From assembly GCA_045543655.1 (NCBI GenBank), contig JAZPXN010000047.1, forward strand, positions 20,214-84,213: a stretch of 64,000 nt of DNA, read 5' to 3'. Origin of the DNA: RGIG995 sp045543655. Lineage in GTDB: Bacteria; Bacillota; Clostridia; Oscillospirales; UBA644. Made by a program: the position numbers and the translations under genes. Positions 7,147 to 15,277 of the stretch are shown piece by piece (position 1 is the stretch's first letter; every line of letters starts with the position of its first letter). Under the pieces are notes generated by a model. It did no database searches, was not told the DNA's origin, and saw nothing but the letters and a program-made list of their open reading frames with translations.

Positions 7147-10100
7147 TTAGAAACGGACGGTGACGATGGAATTTTCGCTGAAATCGACGGTGATATCCTG
7201 CGTCACTCCGTTTTTGGCCACGGTGAAGACCGATTGGCCGATGCCCTGGGCGGTGAAGGAGGTGTCGTTTACCTCCAGAACGTCGTTCTCCCAGTCGTTG
7301 CACCAGACCGCAACGCCGGAATTCACCGCCGCCTTGATGGGATATCCCAAGGGCGCGGGGACGGAATAGCGGCTTCCGTCCACGGTCAGCGTTCCGCGGC
7401 GCAGGCTTGCAGGGTCGTGATACCAGTCGGTGGCCATGAAATACACGTGCTTTCCGCCGTCCGCTTGATCGTAGACCGCAACCTGAACGTCCTCGTCCCC
7501 TTCGGCGTAGACCGCCTCGTTGGCAAGGATTCCGGGGAGGATCTGATCAAGGAGCGCCTTGTAGGCCTGGGCAACGCCCTCGTTGCCGGCGTACTCTTTT
7601 GCGTTGACCAGGAGTACCTTGCCCCGTCCGATCCCGATCTCATAGGCGAGGACGCGTCCTGCGTCGGTGAACAGTATCGGCTTCGCTTCGGCGGGAACGG
7701 GGCCCACGGTGACGGGATCCCCTTGATACGTGTCGGCTTCAAAGGCCCCGTCGGGAGCAACTGCCCGGCGGAAGGGATGCTCCAGGTAGGTGTGATTCAA
7801 GGCGATTACGTCGGCGCGCCCGGTGGTGATTGCGCATTGGGCGCGGCCCAGAAGCAAAGTTCCTCCCTGTTCGGCATAGCTTTGCAGTTTATGGAAATCT
7901 TCTTCCATGGCTTTATTGTATCCCAGGGCCACCAGAAGGGAATAGGCAGAGTAATCGTCCTGCTCAATGGGGATGATATCCACGTTGCCGTGGGGCGTCC
8001 CGGTATAATAGCCGACGCTTTCGTTAGGGCAGGGATGGAGGTAGATGCCGTGATTTTTATTCCGGGGATAGAAGTATTTTAGGGTATCCCACGCCTTTTC
8101 CGGCGCATCGAAACGGATGTCGGGGCGTCCCCAGACCGTTCTCTGTCCGAAGCAGTCCCATCCGTCGTACCGTCCCTGCAGGAAGGCCACGGGGGTATGG
8201 AAGCGGCCGGTGCGGGAATGAGTCTGTACGTAACGGTAGAAATCCCTTTGTTCTTTCTGATGCTTTTTGCAGGATTCGGAGAAACGGTTGAAGCCCGCGT
8301 AAAGCTCCTCCACGTGCCAAAGCCCTTCCTCGGTGTTGATGTCGTGAATGCCCTGCATCCAGGTTCCGAAGAGGGCCAGCCGATAGCGGCGGTTCTTCTC
8401 GTCGGTGTCGTGGGGAGAGGAGGACCATTGCAAGGCGTGATGGGCGCCCACGGTAGGATGGCCGTAGGCCCGGGAGGCACCCCGCAGCGCCGCGCAGACG
8501 ATCTCCTGGGGACCGTACATCAGCTCTGCGCCGGTCCAGTCGTATCCGGCCTGGTAGAAATATTTGAAGAGCACCGAAGGCCCGGTATGGCGGGTGATGC
8601 CCTTCGTGCGCAGGGCAACCAGCATCTCCACCGCATCCTTACTCGCCGCTTCCATATCGGCGGCAACGCAGGGGGAATGATAGAGGGTCCGTCGGCCGTT
8701 CTGTTCCACCACGTTATTGCCGTCGTTCCAGGGCGGCATATGATCTCCGTGGGTTCTTGCCCGGCGGATGATCAGATCCCGGAAGCGGTTTTCCTGGGGA
8801 TCGTTGGTGAATTCGTTAAAGCCCCAATAGGCAACGCCGCCGTCCAGCTCATGACTTTGACGGCCGAGGAAGGCCTTCCCCTTCAGGGCTTCCATGGAGG
8901 GGTTTGCGTCGCATCCCGGCAATTCCCGGCCGTCCATCATATGGGCGTACTTCATCCCCGCCTTGTTCAGAAGCGCGGCGGTCTTTTTCCATAGATCTTC
9001 GTCCAGCGTCCGGGTGCCGCACCAGCGGTAGGTGGGGCGGATGGTGATAAAATTGCCGAATTGATTTTCAAAATACCATTTCAGGTAAATTTTCATGGCT
9101 TCGGCCTCGTTGGGCACGTAGACCATGTCCCCTGTTCCGGTCAGAACTCCGTCCTCGGGGCGGCAGACGCACCGTTCTACGGTGCAGGCTTCGGTTTTTC
9201 CGTCGTATTCCAGGGTGAAGGTGACGTTATTGGCGGGGGCGTCGCATTGCAGCAGAAGGGCGTTCAGCCCGTCGGCCTCGCAGACGAGATCTATGGCCTT
9301 GACGGCAACCGACGTCAGGTGGAATTGCGCCCCCTTCGCTCCGTCCACGACGACGGCAAAGGGTTCTCCGGCGGTGACGACTCCGGGGCAGGCAACGAGG
9401 AAGGAATCGTCTTCCCCCACGAAGGCGACGTCGTATACGTTATAGGCCAGAGGCTCCCGGTAATCCGAGGTGACAGTGAAGGTCAGCTCGTTTTTGCCGG
9501 GGAGGATCTTCGCTCCGTTCAGGGGGATTTCGCCCTCCGATCTGCGGTGGCAACGCTCGAAAATTTCACCAGACCAGAAGGCTTTTCCGTTCAGCGCCAC
9601 GGTAAGACCCACCCATTCCTTCCGGGAGAGATTGTACCCCGTCCAGACGAATTGGGGCCGCTCCGCAGAGTTCGGAGCAAATTCCGGCGCCAGATTCCAG
9701 CCCGTTTCGGACAGGAGCAACGGCCGCTCCGCATAGACCGTTCCCGTGTATCCCTCCCCTTCCAAGAAGAGGCAGACCGAGGCGGTATTCCAGGTGTCGA
9801 ATGCAATCTCCTTTTTCAACTCCTGCCAGCCGTAGGTTCCGGCGGGAAGATCGATATCAAAGATCACGTCCGGCGCCTGCTTAGTGAATTGAGGGTCCAC
9901 GCCTTCTTTTTGATAACGGATCTCCGCCCGGAAGCGCAGATAAGCCCCTTCGGGGATCGCAATATTTTCGCCCTTGACCGAAATCCCCAGAGTCCAGCGG
10001 TCGGTATAATCCTTCGTCCGCAGATAAGAGAGCTTCGGGGGGAAGGTCTGATGATGATAGGCCAGCAGGGGATAGGTTCCGTCGGATTCCATTTTCAGGC

Positions 10101-10329
10101 AAAACTGATCCTTCCACGCCTCCGCCGTCGAAAGGCTGTCGTCAATGCGGCGGTAAAGCATGGGATGATCGGGCTCGTTTTTCCATTGAAAAAACTGGGC
10201 CGTTTCGCCGGTGAAATGAAGCCGGGCAGGGTTGGTGATTCCCGTTCCGTCAAAGGGAATCGTAACGCTCTTTCCGGGCTTGATATGCAACGGTTCGTTT
10301 TCGTTACGAATGGGAAGATAACGTTCCAT
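7147..10329 (-). CDS. Large glycosidase-like protein of unrecognised family, copy 1
   Basis: This 1060-residue cytoplasmic protein has a close paralogue at 18570-21749. I chose the start at 10329 because it aligns with the paralogue's MERY N-terminus and has GGAGGT seven bases upstream. An in-frame extension to 10434 overlaps the upstream gene and is not conserved. Residues 1 to about 430 look like beta-sandwich, carbohydrate-binding-type domains. About 430-800 look like a TIM-barrel glycosidase with conserved acidic segments (DGRELPG, GAELMYGPQE). About 800-960 resemble the amidotransferase-like trimerisation domain of some beta-galactosidases, and the end is a small beta domain. It is the last gene of a three-gene operon. 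The function is inferred from context only, and I do not recognise the family. Confidence 0.7.
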   Translation of the reverse strand: MERYLPIRNENEPLHIKPGKSVTIPFDGTGITNPARLHFTGETAQFFQWKNEPDHPMLYRRIDDSLSTAEAWKDQFCLKMESDGTYPLLAYHHQTFPPKLSYLRTKDYTDRWTLGISVKGENIAIPEGAYLRFRAEIRYQKEGVDPQFTKQAPDVIFDIDLPAGTYGWQELKKEIAFDTWNTASVCLFLEGEGYTGTVYAERPLLLSETGWNLAPEFAPNSAERPQFVWTGYNLSRKEWVGLTVALNGKAFWSGEIFERCHRRSEGEIPLNGAKILPGKNELTFTVTSDYREPLAYNVYDVAFVGEDDSFLVACPGVVTAGEPFAVVVDGAKGAQFHLTSVAVKAIDLVCEADGLNALLLQCDAPANNVTFTLEYDGKTEACTVERCVCRPEDGVLTGTGDMVYVPNEAEAMKIYLKWYFENQFGNFITIRPTYRWCGTRTLDEDLWKKTAALLNKAGMKYAHMMDGRELPGCDANPSMEALKGKAFLGRQSHELDGGVAYWGFNEFTNDPQENRFRDLIIRRARTHGDHMPPWNDGNNVVEQNGRRTLYHSPCVAADMEAASKDAVEMLVALRTKGITRHTGPSVLFKYFYQAGYDWTGAELMYGPQEIVCAALRGASRAYGHPTVGAHHALQWSSSPHDTDEKNRRYRLALFGTWMQGIHDINTEEGLWHVEELYAGFNRFSESCKKHQKEQRDFYRYVQTHSRTGRFHTPVAFLQGRYDGWDCFGQRTVWGRPDIRFDAPEKAWDTLKYFYPRNKNHGIYLHPCPNESVGYYTGTPHGNVDIIPIEQDDYSAYSLLVALGYNKAMEEDFHKLQSYAEQGGTLLLGRAQCAITTGRADVIALNHTYLEHPFRRAVAPDGAFEADTYQGDPVTVGPVPAEAKPILFTDAGRVLAYEIGIGRGKVLLVNAKEYAGNEGVAQAYKALLDQILPGILANEAVYAEGDEDVQVAVYDQADGGKHVYFMATDWYHDPASLRRGTLTVDGSRYSVPAPLGYPIKAAVNSGVAVWCNDWENDVLEVNDTSFTAQGIGQSVFTVAKNGVTQDITVDFSENSIVTVRF

Positions 10330-10346
10330 AGAGGATACCTCCGTTT

Positions 10347-12272
10347 TTATTCGTATAATTCGATCCCCGCAAATTCGTAGGGATACAGCGTGCTTTTCAG
10401 TTGGATCCGTCCCTTTTCGAAGACTCCTTCGCAATTCACGAAGCGGGCGGCGGTATAGTCTCCGTTGACCTTTACGGTCAGCCCGTCGATCTTATCCTCA
10501 AACAGATTCCAGAGGCCGATGCTCAGCGATTTTTCATCTTTTTTGACCAGCGTGTAAAGCCAGGGGTGATTGCCTTCTGCCCATGCGTCGAGGGGTTTTT
10601 CGGTCAGCCATTCGGTCTGTTCGATCAGCATCCGGTTCAGGGCGTAGCACATCAGATATCCCGCTTCGGAGGATTTCCGGTGGAACATCCTTCGGGTGTC
10701 GAAGGGGAAGATCAGAAAACGCCGTCCCTGCTTGTTTTCATACCTCATCCAGCCGGGAATGCGAACGTCTCCCGAAACGAATTCGGTCAGGATCTCAACT
10801 CCTTCGGAGAGGGTTACGGGGATGGGGAGATGACGGCCGCTGATGCGGACGTATTCGTCTTCGCCCACGAAATACTGGGAAGCGCCCCCCAGATAGGTGA
10901 CGGACAGAGCGTCGCCCTCGGTCTTTTCCGCAACGCCGACGTCAATGCCCCGCTGCCGCAGAATCTCCGCCGCCGGAAGGTCGAGAATGCATCCGGCACA
11001 TTGCTCCTCCGGCAGATATCGGGCGTTTTCGCCGAAGACGATCTTTGCCCCGTTGCCCTCGTAGGCCGTGGGCAGATTGTTGTGAACCGCCAGGGCAAAG
11101 GAGGCGTTATAATTGCCGCCGCTGTGATCCAGAACCCGGAAATCCGGCTCGTTCCCGGCGTTTTTCAGGTCTGCGTCCTTCCATAAATGAGGGGTAAGCC
11201 AGGGAATGACCCCCACGGCTTTTTTGCCCCGGAAGAGGTTTTCGATCTCTTCGTAGAGGGACAGATTCTTCTCCCACGCGTCGGTATAACCCGTTTCGTA
11301 ATCGGCGTTGGAGCAGTAGTCCATGGAATATTTCAATATTCCGTCCGGGCCGCCGTCCGCCCGCAAAATCTGATCGAAGCATTCCAGATACGCGGCGGGG
11401 CAATGGAACCGGGGACGGGGGTAGGTGTCTCCCTCGGTGATCTGTTCAACGCCCCAATCCTTGCAGACGCTCGTCTCCCATCGCTCCAGCTCCAGAGAGG
11501 TTCCCAGAGTGTCCTTTCCGTTGGTGTAGGAATGATAGGGAGCCCCGAAGGTGCGCAGGAAGGGGTGATTTTTGCCGGCCAGGATCTCTGTGATCTTTTT
11601 TGCATCCACGCCGTCTGCATCCCACAGATAAGGGGAAACGCAGACGCCCATCCGCTGATCGGGGTTGACCTCGTCCACCGCCGCCCGCAGAGCCTCCGCC
11701 AGCCGGTACAGGGTCTCTCCCTGAACCTTGATCCAGACGTCCCGGTATTTGTTTCCAGGGCCGGTAAAGGCTTTCCGGATCCATTCGTCCGCCGTCAGCG
11801 TTTCGCCGATCTCCCGGTTCATCCACGCCACGTGGGTATTACAGCAACAGCCGCCGTTGAGACGGTAGTCGTCGTCCAGAAGGATCAGATCCGGCTTCAG
11901 GGCCGCAACGCCGCGTACCCAGCCGCACAGATCTGCGGTCAATCTTCCGTCGGTGGGGCAGAAGGACGCCACGGTTCCCTTGACGGGTAATTTCATGTGG
12001 CGGTAAGGGGTTTCACATCCCTCGGGGAACTTCGTCACCTGATCGTGACCCAGCGTCTCTCCGATCCAGACGGCAGTCTCGAATCCGTTTTCTTTGAAAT
12101 AGTTCAGCATTTCCTCCAGCCGGGCCATGTTGGCCGGGGAGGTGAAGGTGTATTCCAGCTCCCGGTTCAGGGCAAAGGCGATCCGGTCTGCCTTGCAGCG
12201 GCGCAGCTCCCGGAGGAGGGTTTCTTTGTCGAAATGGGTGTCGATGATGATCGGTACCGTCGTCTTATACAT
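10347..12272 (-). CDS. TIM-barrel-like protein, probable glycosidase, family not recognised
   Basis: This 641-residue protein has no signal peptide or membrane helix. The N-terminal half has alternating strand/helix segments and acidic clusters (LILLDDDYRL near residue 133) that suggest a TIM barrel. About 370-560 look like the flavodoxin or amidotransferase-like domain often placed after a glycosidase barrel, and the C-terminus is beta-rich. It is the middle gene of the operon: the upstream gene stops one base before its ATG, and the large protein gene begins 17 bases after its stop. An AAAGGA sequence in the end of the upstream gene can serve as its ribosome binding site. A role in glycan breakdown is inferred from the neighbours. 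Confidence 0.6.
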   Translation of the reverse strand: MYKTTVPIIIDTHFDKETLLRELRRCKADRIAFALNRELEYTFTSPANMARLEEMLNYFKENGFETAVWIGETLGHDQVTKFPEGCETPYRHMKLPVKGTVASFCPTDGRLTADLCGWVRGVAALKPDLILLDDDYRLNGGCCCNTHVAWMNREIGETLTADEWIRKAFTGPGNKYRDVWIKVQGETLYRLAEALRAAVDEVNPDQRMGVCVSPYLWDADGVDAKKITEILAGKNHPFLRTFGAPYHSYTNGKDTLGTSLELERWETSVCKDWGVEQITEGDTYPRPRFHCPAAYLECFDQILRADGGPDGILKYSMDYCSNADYETGYTDAWEKNLSLYEEIENLFRGKKAVGVIPWLTPHLWKDADLKNAGNEPDFRVLDHSGGNYNASFALAVHNNLPTAYEGNGAKIVFGENARYLPEEQCAGCILDLPAAEILRQRGIDVGVAEKTEGDALSVTYLGGASQYFVGEDEYVRISGRHLPIPVTLSEGVEILTEFVSGDVRIPGWMRYENKQGRRFLIFPFDTRRMFHRKSSEAGYLMCYALNRMLIEQTEWLTEKPLDAWAEGNHPWLYTLVKKDEKSLSIGLWNLFEDKIDGLTVKVNGDYTAARFVNCEGVFEKGRIQLKSTLYPYEFAGIELYE

Positions 12273-12273
12273 A

Positions 12274-13287
12274 TCAGAACAGATCCTTTACCTTGTTGTA
12301 GATGCCGCCCCGCAGATGATTCTCGTGGGTGCGGTCGGAGATCAGATGAAGGGGCGCTACGATCTTTTCGAAGACGCCCGGGCCGCCGGGAACGCCCTCG
12401 TCGAGGATCACGTTGTTTTTTTGCCCTTCCTTAAAGCCGATCTTGAATCCGGTTACGAGAGAACGGAAGATTCCGTCGGTCTTGAATGCGGTGTGCTTCT
12501 CTCCCTTGGGGGAGTACCACATGCAGTAGCAGGAGTCGTAGACGCTGTGAATATCGTTGCTTTCCCGGTATCCGTGGCAGAAGTTATCGCTGTAGCATAC
12601 GTTGTACCAGTTGGTTCCCCGGTCGTCGTAAAAGCCGCAGGAGCCGTCGAAATCGTTGAAATCCAGCGTGAAAAGCGGATGGACGTTGCGCAGAATATTT
12701 CCGGCGGAGTGAATCACCACGCCCCGGTAAACGTTTGCAATGCGAAGATTGGTGAAGGTATTGTCAAACCCCTCCACCAAAACGCCTACGGCTTCCTTCG
12801 TGCCGTTTCCGACGATATTCACGTTGGTGATATCCGCGTCGGAGGAGCCGTTGTTGGCGCCGTGCTTGATATGAACGCCTACGGTGGTATTTTTGATGGA
12901 TACCTGCCGGATTACCGTCTCCCGGCCTCCGTCGATGGAAACGCCCTTCGCCCTGCCCATCCCGTCGAGAATCCCTCCGGTCAGGGAATAATTGCTCCCT
13001 ACCGTTTCAATGTCGTTTTTCGGATGGGTGGCCCCGAGGCGGATCATTGCCTCGTCGCCGTCAAAGGCTTCGGTGGGGCGGATCACGGCGTAATTGGATA
13101 ATTGCAGATCCACGCTCCGTTCCGGGTCTGCCGGGGTCAGGAGGGGGCGATCGAGCAGATACTCTCCGTCGGGGAAATAAAGGGTGCGGTTGGGGTTTTC
13201 GTCAATGATTTTTTGCAGAATGCCGGACACGTCCCCTTCGTGATTTTCGGGGATAAAATCCGCCACGTTAAGAGTTCCGTAAATCAT
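12274..13287 (-). CDS. Right-handed beta-helix (pectate-lyase-fold) protein
   Basis: This 337-residue protein resembles the pectin/pectate lyase superfamily. Near the N-terminus it has the substrate-channel pattern seen in Pectate_lyase_3 proteins (LQKIIDENPN, LYFPDGEYLL), followed by short parallel-strand repeats (GGILDG, VSIKNTTVGVHIKHG, ADITNVNIVGNG). It has no signal peptide, which is unusual for enzymes acting on polymers, so it may act on imported oligosaccharides. The start at 13287 is preferred over a longer frame because a GAGGA site and a consensus promoter lie just upstream. It is the first gene of the operon running to 7147. The exact lyase or hydrolase activity is not readable. 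Confidence 0.72.
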   Translation of the reverse strand: MIYGTLNVADFIPENHEGDVSGILQKIIDENPNRTLYFPDGEYLLDRPLLTPADPERSVDLQLSNYAVIRPTEAFDGDEAMIRLGATHPKNDIETVGSNYSLTGGILDGMGRAKGVSIDGGRETVIRQVSIKNTTVGVHIKHGANNGSSDADITNVNIVGNGTKEAVGVLVEGFDNTFTNLRIANVYRGVVIHSAGNILRNVHPLFTLDFNDFDGSCGFYDDRGTNWYNVCYSDNFCHGYRESNDIHSVYDSCYCMWYSPKGEKHTAFKTDGIFRSLVTGFKIGFKEGQKNNVILDEGVPGGPGVFEKIVAPLHLISDRTHENHLRGGIYNKVKDLF

Positions 13288-13312
13288 GGTTTTCCTCGCC
13301 GTTTTTTCTCTT

Positions 13313-13341
13313 ATTGTAACATAAAAACGGGCGGGTGTCAA
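13313..13341 (-). promoter_or_regulatory. Promoter of the 13.3-7.1 kb glycan operon
   Basis: Minus strand: perfect -35 TTGACA (13336-13341), 17-bp spacer, -10 TACAAT (13313-13318). Confidence 0.85.
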
Positions 13342-13426
13342 TAGAAAAACGGGAAAATTTGTATCGTTTTTCCGGGGAATCTCCGCAGGGGATTTCGGCA
13401 AATTTGGGGCAGTTGACGAAAAGGGC

Positions 13427-13454
13427 TTGATTTTTTTTTATTTTATGGTATAAT
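13427..13454 (+). promoter_or_regulatory. Promoter of the DtxR-type regulator
   Basis: TTGATT (13427-13432), 16-bp spacer, TATAAT (13449-13454). It is back-to-back with the promoter at 13313-13341. Confidence 0.75.
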
Positions 13455-13485
13455 AAAGGAAAGAATTGTTTTGAGGTGTCTTTTT

Positions 13486-13857
13486 ATGCGTCTTCAGGAA
13501 TCGGGCGAAATGTATCTGGAAACCATCCTTCAGCTGTCCCGCAAGCAGAGCCGGGTGCGGTCGATCGACGTGGTAGAATCCATGGGCTTCAGTAAGCCCA
13601 GCGTCAGCCGTGCCGTGGGGCTTCTCCGGCAGGGTGGCTATATTAACGTGCTGGAGGACGGTTCTCTCGTTCTGACCGACGCAGGGAAGGCCGTGGCCGA
13701 ACGCACCTTTGAGCGGCACAAGGTTCTGACCTCCTTCTTCGTGGCCCTTGGGGTGGATGCGGAAACCGCCGCCTCCGACGCCTGCAAGATCGAGCACGAT
13801 ATCAGCGACGAGACCTTTGAAGCCATTAAATCCCATACCGCCAGACTGAATCAATAG
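13486..13857 (+). CDS. DtxR/MntR-family metal-dependent transcription regulator, short form
   Basis: This 123-residue protein has an N-terminal winged helix (SIDVVESMGFSKPSVSRAV) followed by the metal-binding dimerisation helices. Family ligand positions can be matched: Met in EMYLETI (Asp in MntR, Met in DtxR/IdeR), His in ERHKV, and Cys, Glu, His in ACKIEHD. The Met and Cys pair is the iron-type (DtxR) pattern, which suggests Fe2+ rather than Mn2+ sensing (inference). The SH3-like C-terminal domain of DtxR is absent, as in MntR. The start at 13486 is chosen over an in-frame TTG because GAGGTG lies seven bases upstream. No metal transporter is adjacent, so its targets are elsewhere. Confidence 0.85.
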   Translation: MRLQESGEMYLETILQLSRKQSRVRSIDVVESMGFSKPSVSRAVGLLRQGGYINVLEDGSLVLTDAGKAVAERTFERHKVLTSFFVALGVDAETAASDACKIEHDISDETFEAIKSHTARLNQ

Positions 13858-13870
13858 TTTTTTCGTATCT

Positions 13871-13907
13871 GCACCGGATTTTCCTCCGGCGCATCTTGCT
13901 TTTTTTT
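13871..13907 (+). terminator. Terminator after the DtxR-type regulator
   Basis: GCACCGGA (13871-13878) pairs with TCCGGCGC (13885-13892) with one mismatch, followed by a T-rich tract. Confidence 0.65.
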
Positions 13908-13925
13908 CTCGGAATATGATATAAT
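13896..13925 (+). promoter_or_regulatory. Possible promoter of the SPFH gene
   Basis: TTGCTT (13896-13901), 18-bp spacer, TATAAT (13920-13925). The -35 overlaps the T-tract of the preceding terminator. The predicted leader is about 80 bases and could fold (GAGG/CCTC outer stem, CGGAA/TTCCG inner stem). Confidence 0.55.
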
Positions 13926-14016
13926 ATTCCCGTAGAGGTTTTTTCGGAAGAAGTGCGAAAATTTTCCGACCCCTCGTTATCTTTATGAAAATCAACATCT
14001 GTAAGGAGGATGTCTT

Positions 14017-14964
14017 ATGGAATTCATCATCGTTCCCATCGTTATCGTAGCGCTGATTTTGCTGTTCAGCTGCTTCCGCATCGTTCCCCAGGCTCACGAG
14101 TACGTTACGGAGTTTCTGGGGAAATATCACAATACCTGGGGCGCCGGACTGCACTTGAAGATCCCCTTCCTGGAACGGATCTCCAAAAAGGTCACTCTGA
14201 AGGAGCAGGTTCTCGATTCTCCTCCCCAGCCCGTTATTACCAAGGATAACGTTACCATGCAGATCGATACGGTGGTCTTCTACCGGATCTTCGACGCTAA
14301 GATGTATACCTACGGGGTGGTCAATCCCGTCAATGCCCTGGGCAATCTGACCGCCACCACGTTGCGTAATATCATCGGTGAAATGGATCTCGACGGGACT
14401 CTGACCTCCCGGGATACCATCAACGGCAAGCTGACCAATATTCTCGACGAAGCTACCGATCAGTGGGGGATCAAGATCACCCGCGTGGAGCTGAAAAACA
14501 TCATTCCTCCCGCCGCCATTCAGGCCGCCATGGAAAAGCAGATGAAGGCAGAACGGGACCGCCGGGAAACCTTGCTGCAGGCCGAGGGCCACAAGGAAGC
14601 CTCCATCACCCGTGCCGAGGGGGATAAGCGTGCTATGGTCCTGGCTGCGGAAGGGGAAAGAGACGCCCGCATCGCCCGTGCCGAAGGGGAAGCCCAGGCT
14701 ATTTATCTTGCCAAAAAGGCGGAAGCCGACGGTCTGCGTGCCTTGATGGACGCCGGCATCGACGCTACCGTTCTGGAGCTGAAGAAATACGAAGCCCTGG
14801 CCAACGTTGCCAACGGCCGCGCCGCCAAGCTCATCATTCCCTCCGACGTGGTAGACACCGTGAAGAAGAACGTTCTCTTCAGCGAAACCTCCGGTCTCGG
14901 CCATCAGACCGAAGCCGCCACCGACCCCGTCCCCGCAGCGAAGAAGGACCCCTGCTGCGACTGA
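14017..14964 (+). CDS. SPFH/band 7 family membrane protein (stomatin/QmcA-like)
   Basis: This 315-residue protein has one N-terminal membrane helix (about residues 1-20, EFIIVPIVIVALILLFSCF) followed directly by the band 7 domain (IVPQAHEYVTEFLGKY, typical of stomatin/slipin/QmcA proteins). A long alanine- and glutamate-rich coiled coil follows (about residues 180-245, with EGDKRAM and EGERDARI repeats). Such proteins oligomerise at the membrane as scaffolds and often pair with an NfeD-type partner, but no NfeD gene is adjacent. The tail ends in PCCD. The start is set by AAGGAGGA at 14002-14009. It is probably a single-gene unit, with a terminator downstream. Confidence 0.9.
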   Translation: MEFIIVPIVIVALILLFSCFRIVPQAHEYVTEFLGKYHNTWGAGLHLKIPFLERISKKVTLKEQVLDSPPQPVITKDNVTMQIDTVVFYRIFDAKMYTYGVVNPVNALGNLTATTLRNIIGEMDLDGTLTSRDTINGKLTNILDEATDQWGIKITRVELKNIIPPAAIQAAMEKQMKAERDRRETLLQAEGHKEASITRAEGDKRAMVLAAEGERDARIARAEGEAQAIYLAKKAEADGLRALMDAGIDATVLELKKYEALANVANGRAAKLIIPSDVVDTVKKNVLFSETSGLGHQTEAATDPVPAAKKDPCCD

Positions 14965-14980
14965 TCTTTTCAATTTCTGC

Positions 14981-15016
14981 GCTCCCGGAAGAGCTTTCTC
15001 TTCCGGGAGCGTTTTT
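14981..15016 (+). terminator. Strong terminator after the SPFH gene
   Basis: GCTCCCGGAAGA (14981-14992) pairs with TCTTCCGGGAGC (14999-15010), followed by TTTTT. Confidence 0.92.
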
Positions 15017-15190
15017 GGCTAAAAAACCACCGGCAGTGCCGGTGATATCCGTAAGGCGTTGGCTTTGCCCAATAAATGATCCGAGCGAAGCGGGGCTCGA
15101 TTTGCAAGAGACGTTGTTTCGATGAGCCGATCGGCTCGGCAGGAAAATGCCCCACGCAGGCTACGTCGGCACGGCCGATGGTCATGACTT
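15017..15190. other. Gene-free stretch with clustered inverted repeats
   Basis: No supported gene is present. The stretch holds CACCGGC-A-GTGCCGGTG (15026-15042) and a perfect 14-bp palindrome GAGCCGATCGGCTC (15124-15137), followed by more CGGC/GCCG-rich pairs up to about 15180. The composition is richer in CGGC than nearby intergenic DNA. It may be a degenerate dispersed repeat or a folded RNA. A 71-codon minus-strand frame crosses it but has no ribosome binding site or recognisable motif. Confidence 0.4.
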
Positions 15191-15191
15191 A

Positions 15192-15220
15192 TTGACAACG
15201 GGGTGGAGATATGCTATAAT
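15192..15220 (+). promoter_or_regulatory. Consensus promoter of the metallophosphoesterase gene
   Basis: Perfect TTGACA (15192-15197), 17-bp spacer, perfect TATAAT (15215-15220). Confidence 0.92.
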
Positions 15221-15277
15221 AAGATAAAAGAATCCATCGTATCCGCGGGGGCTACGCCGATACGGAAGAGGTGTTTT

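Noticed and set aside
13935..14016. Possible riboswitch in the leader of the SPFH gene
   Set aside because: Short complementary stretches exist, but no known riboswitch core could be recognised.
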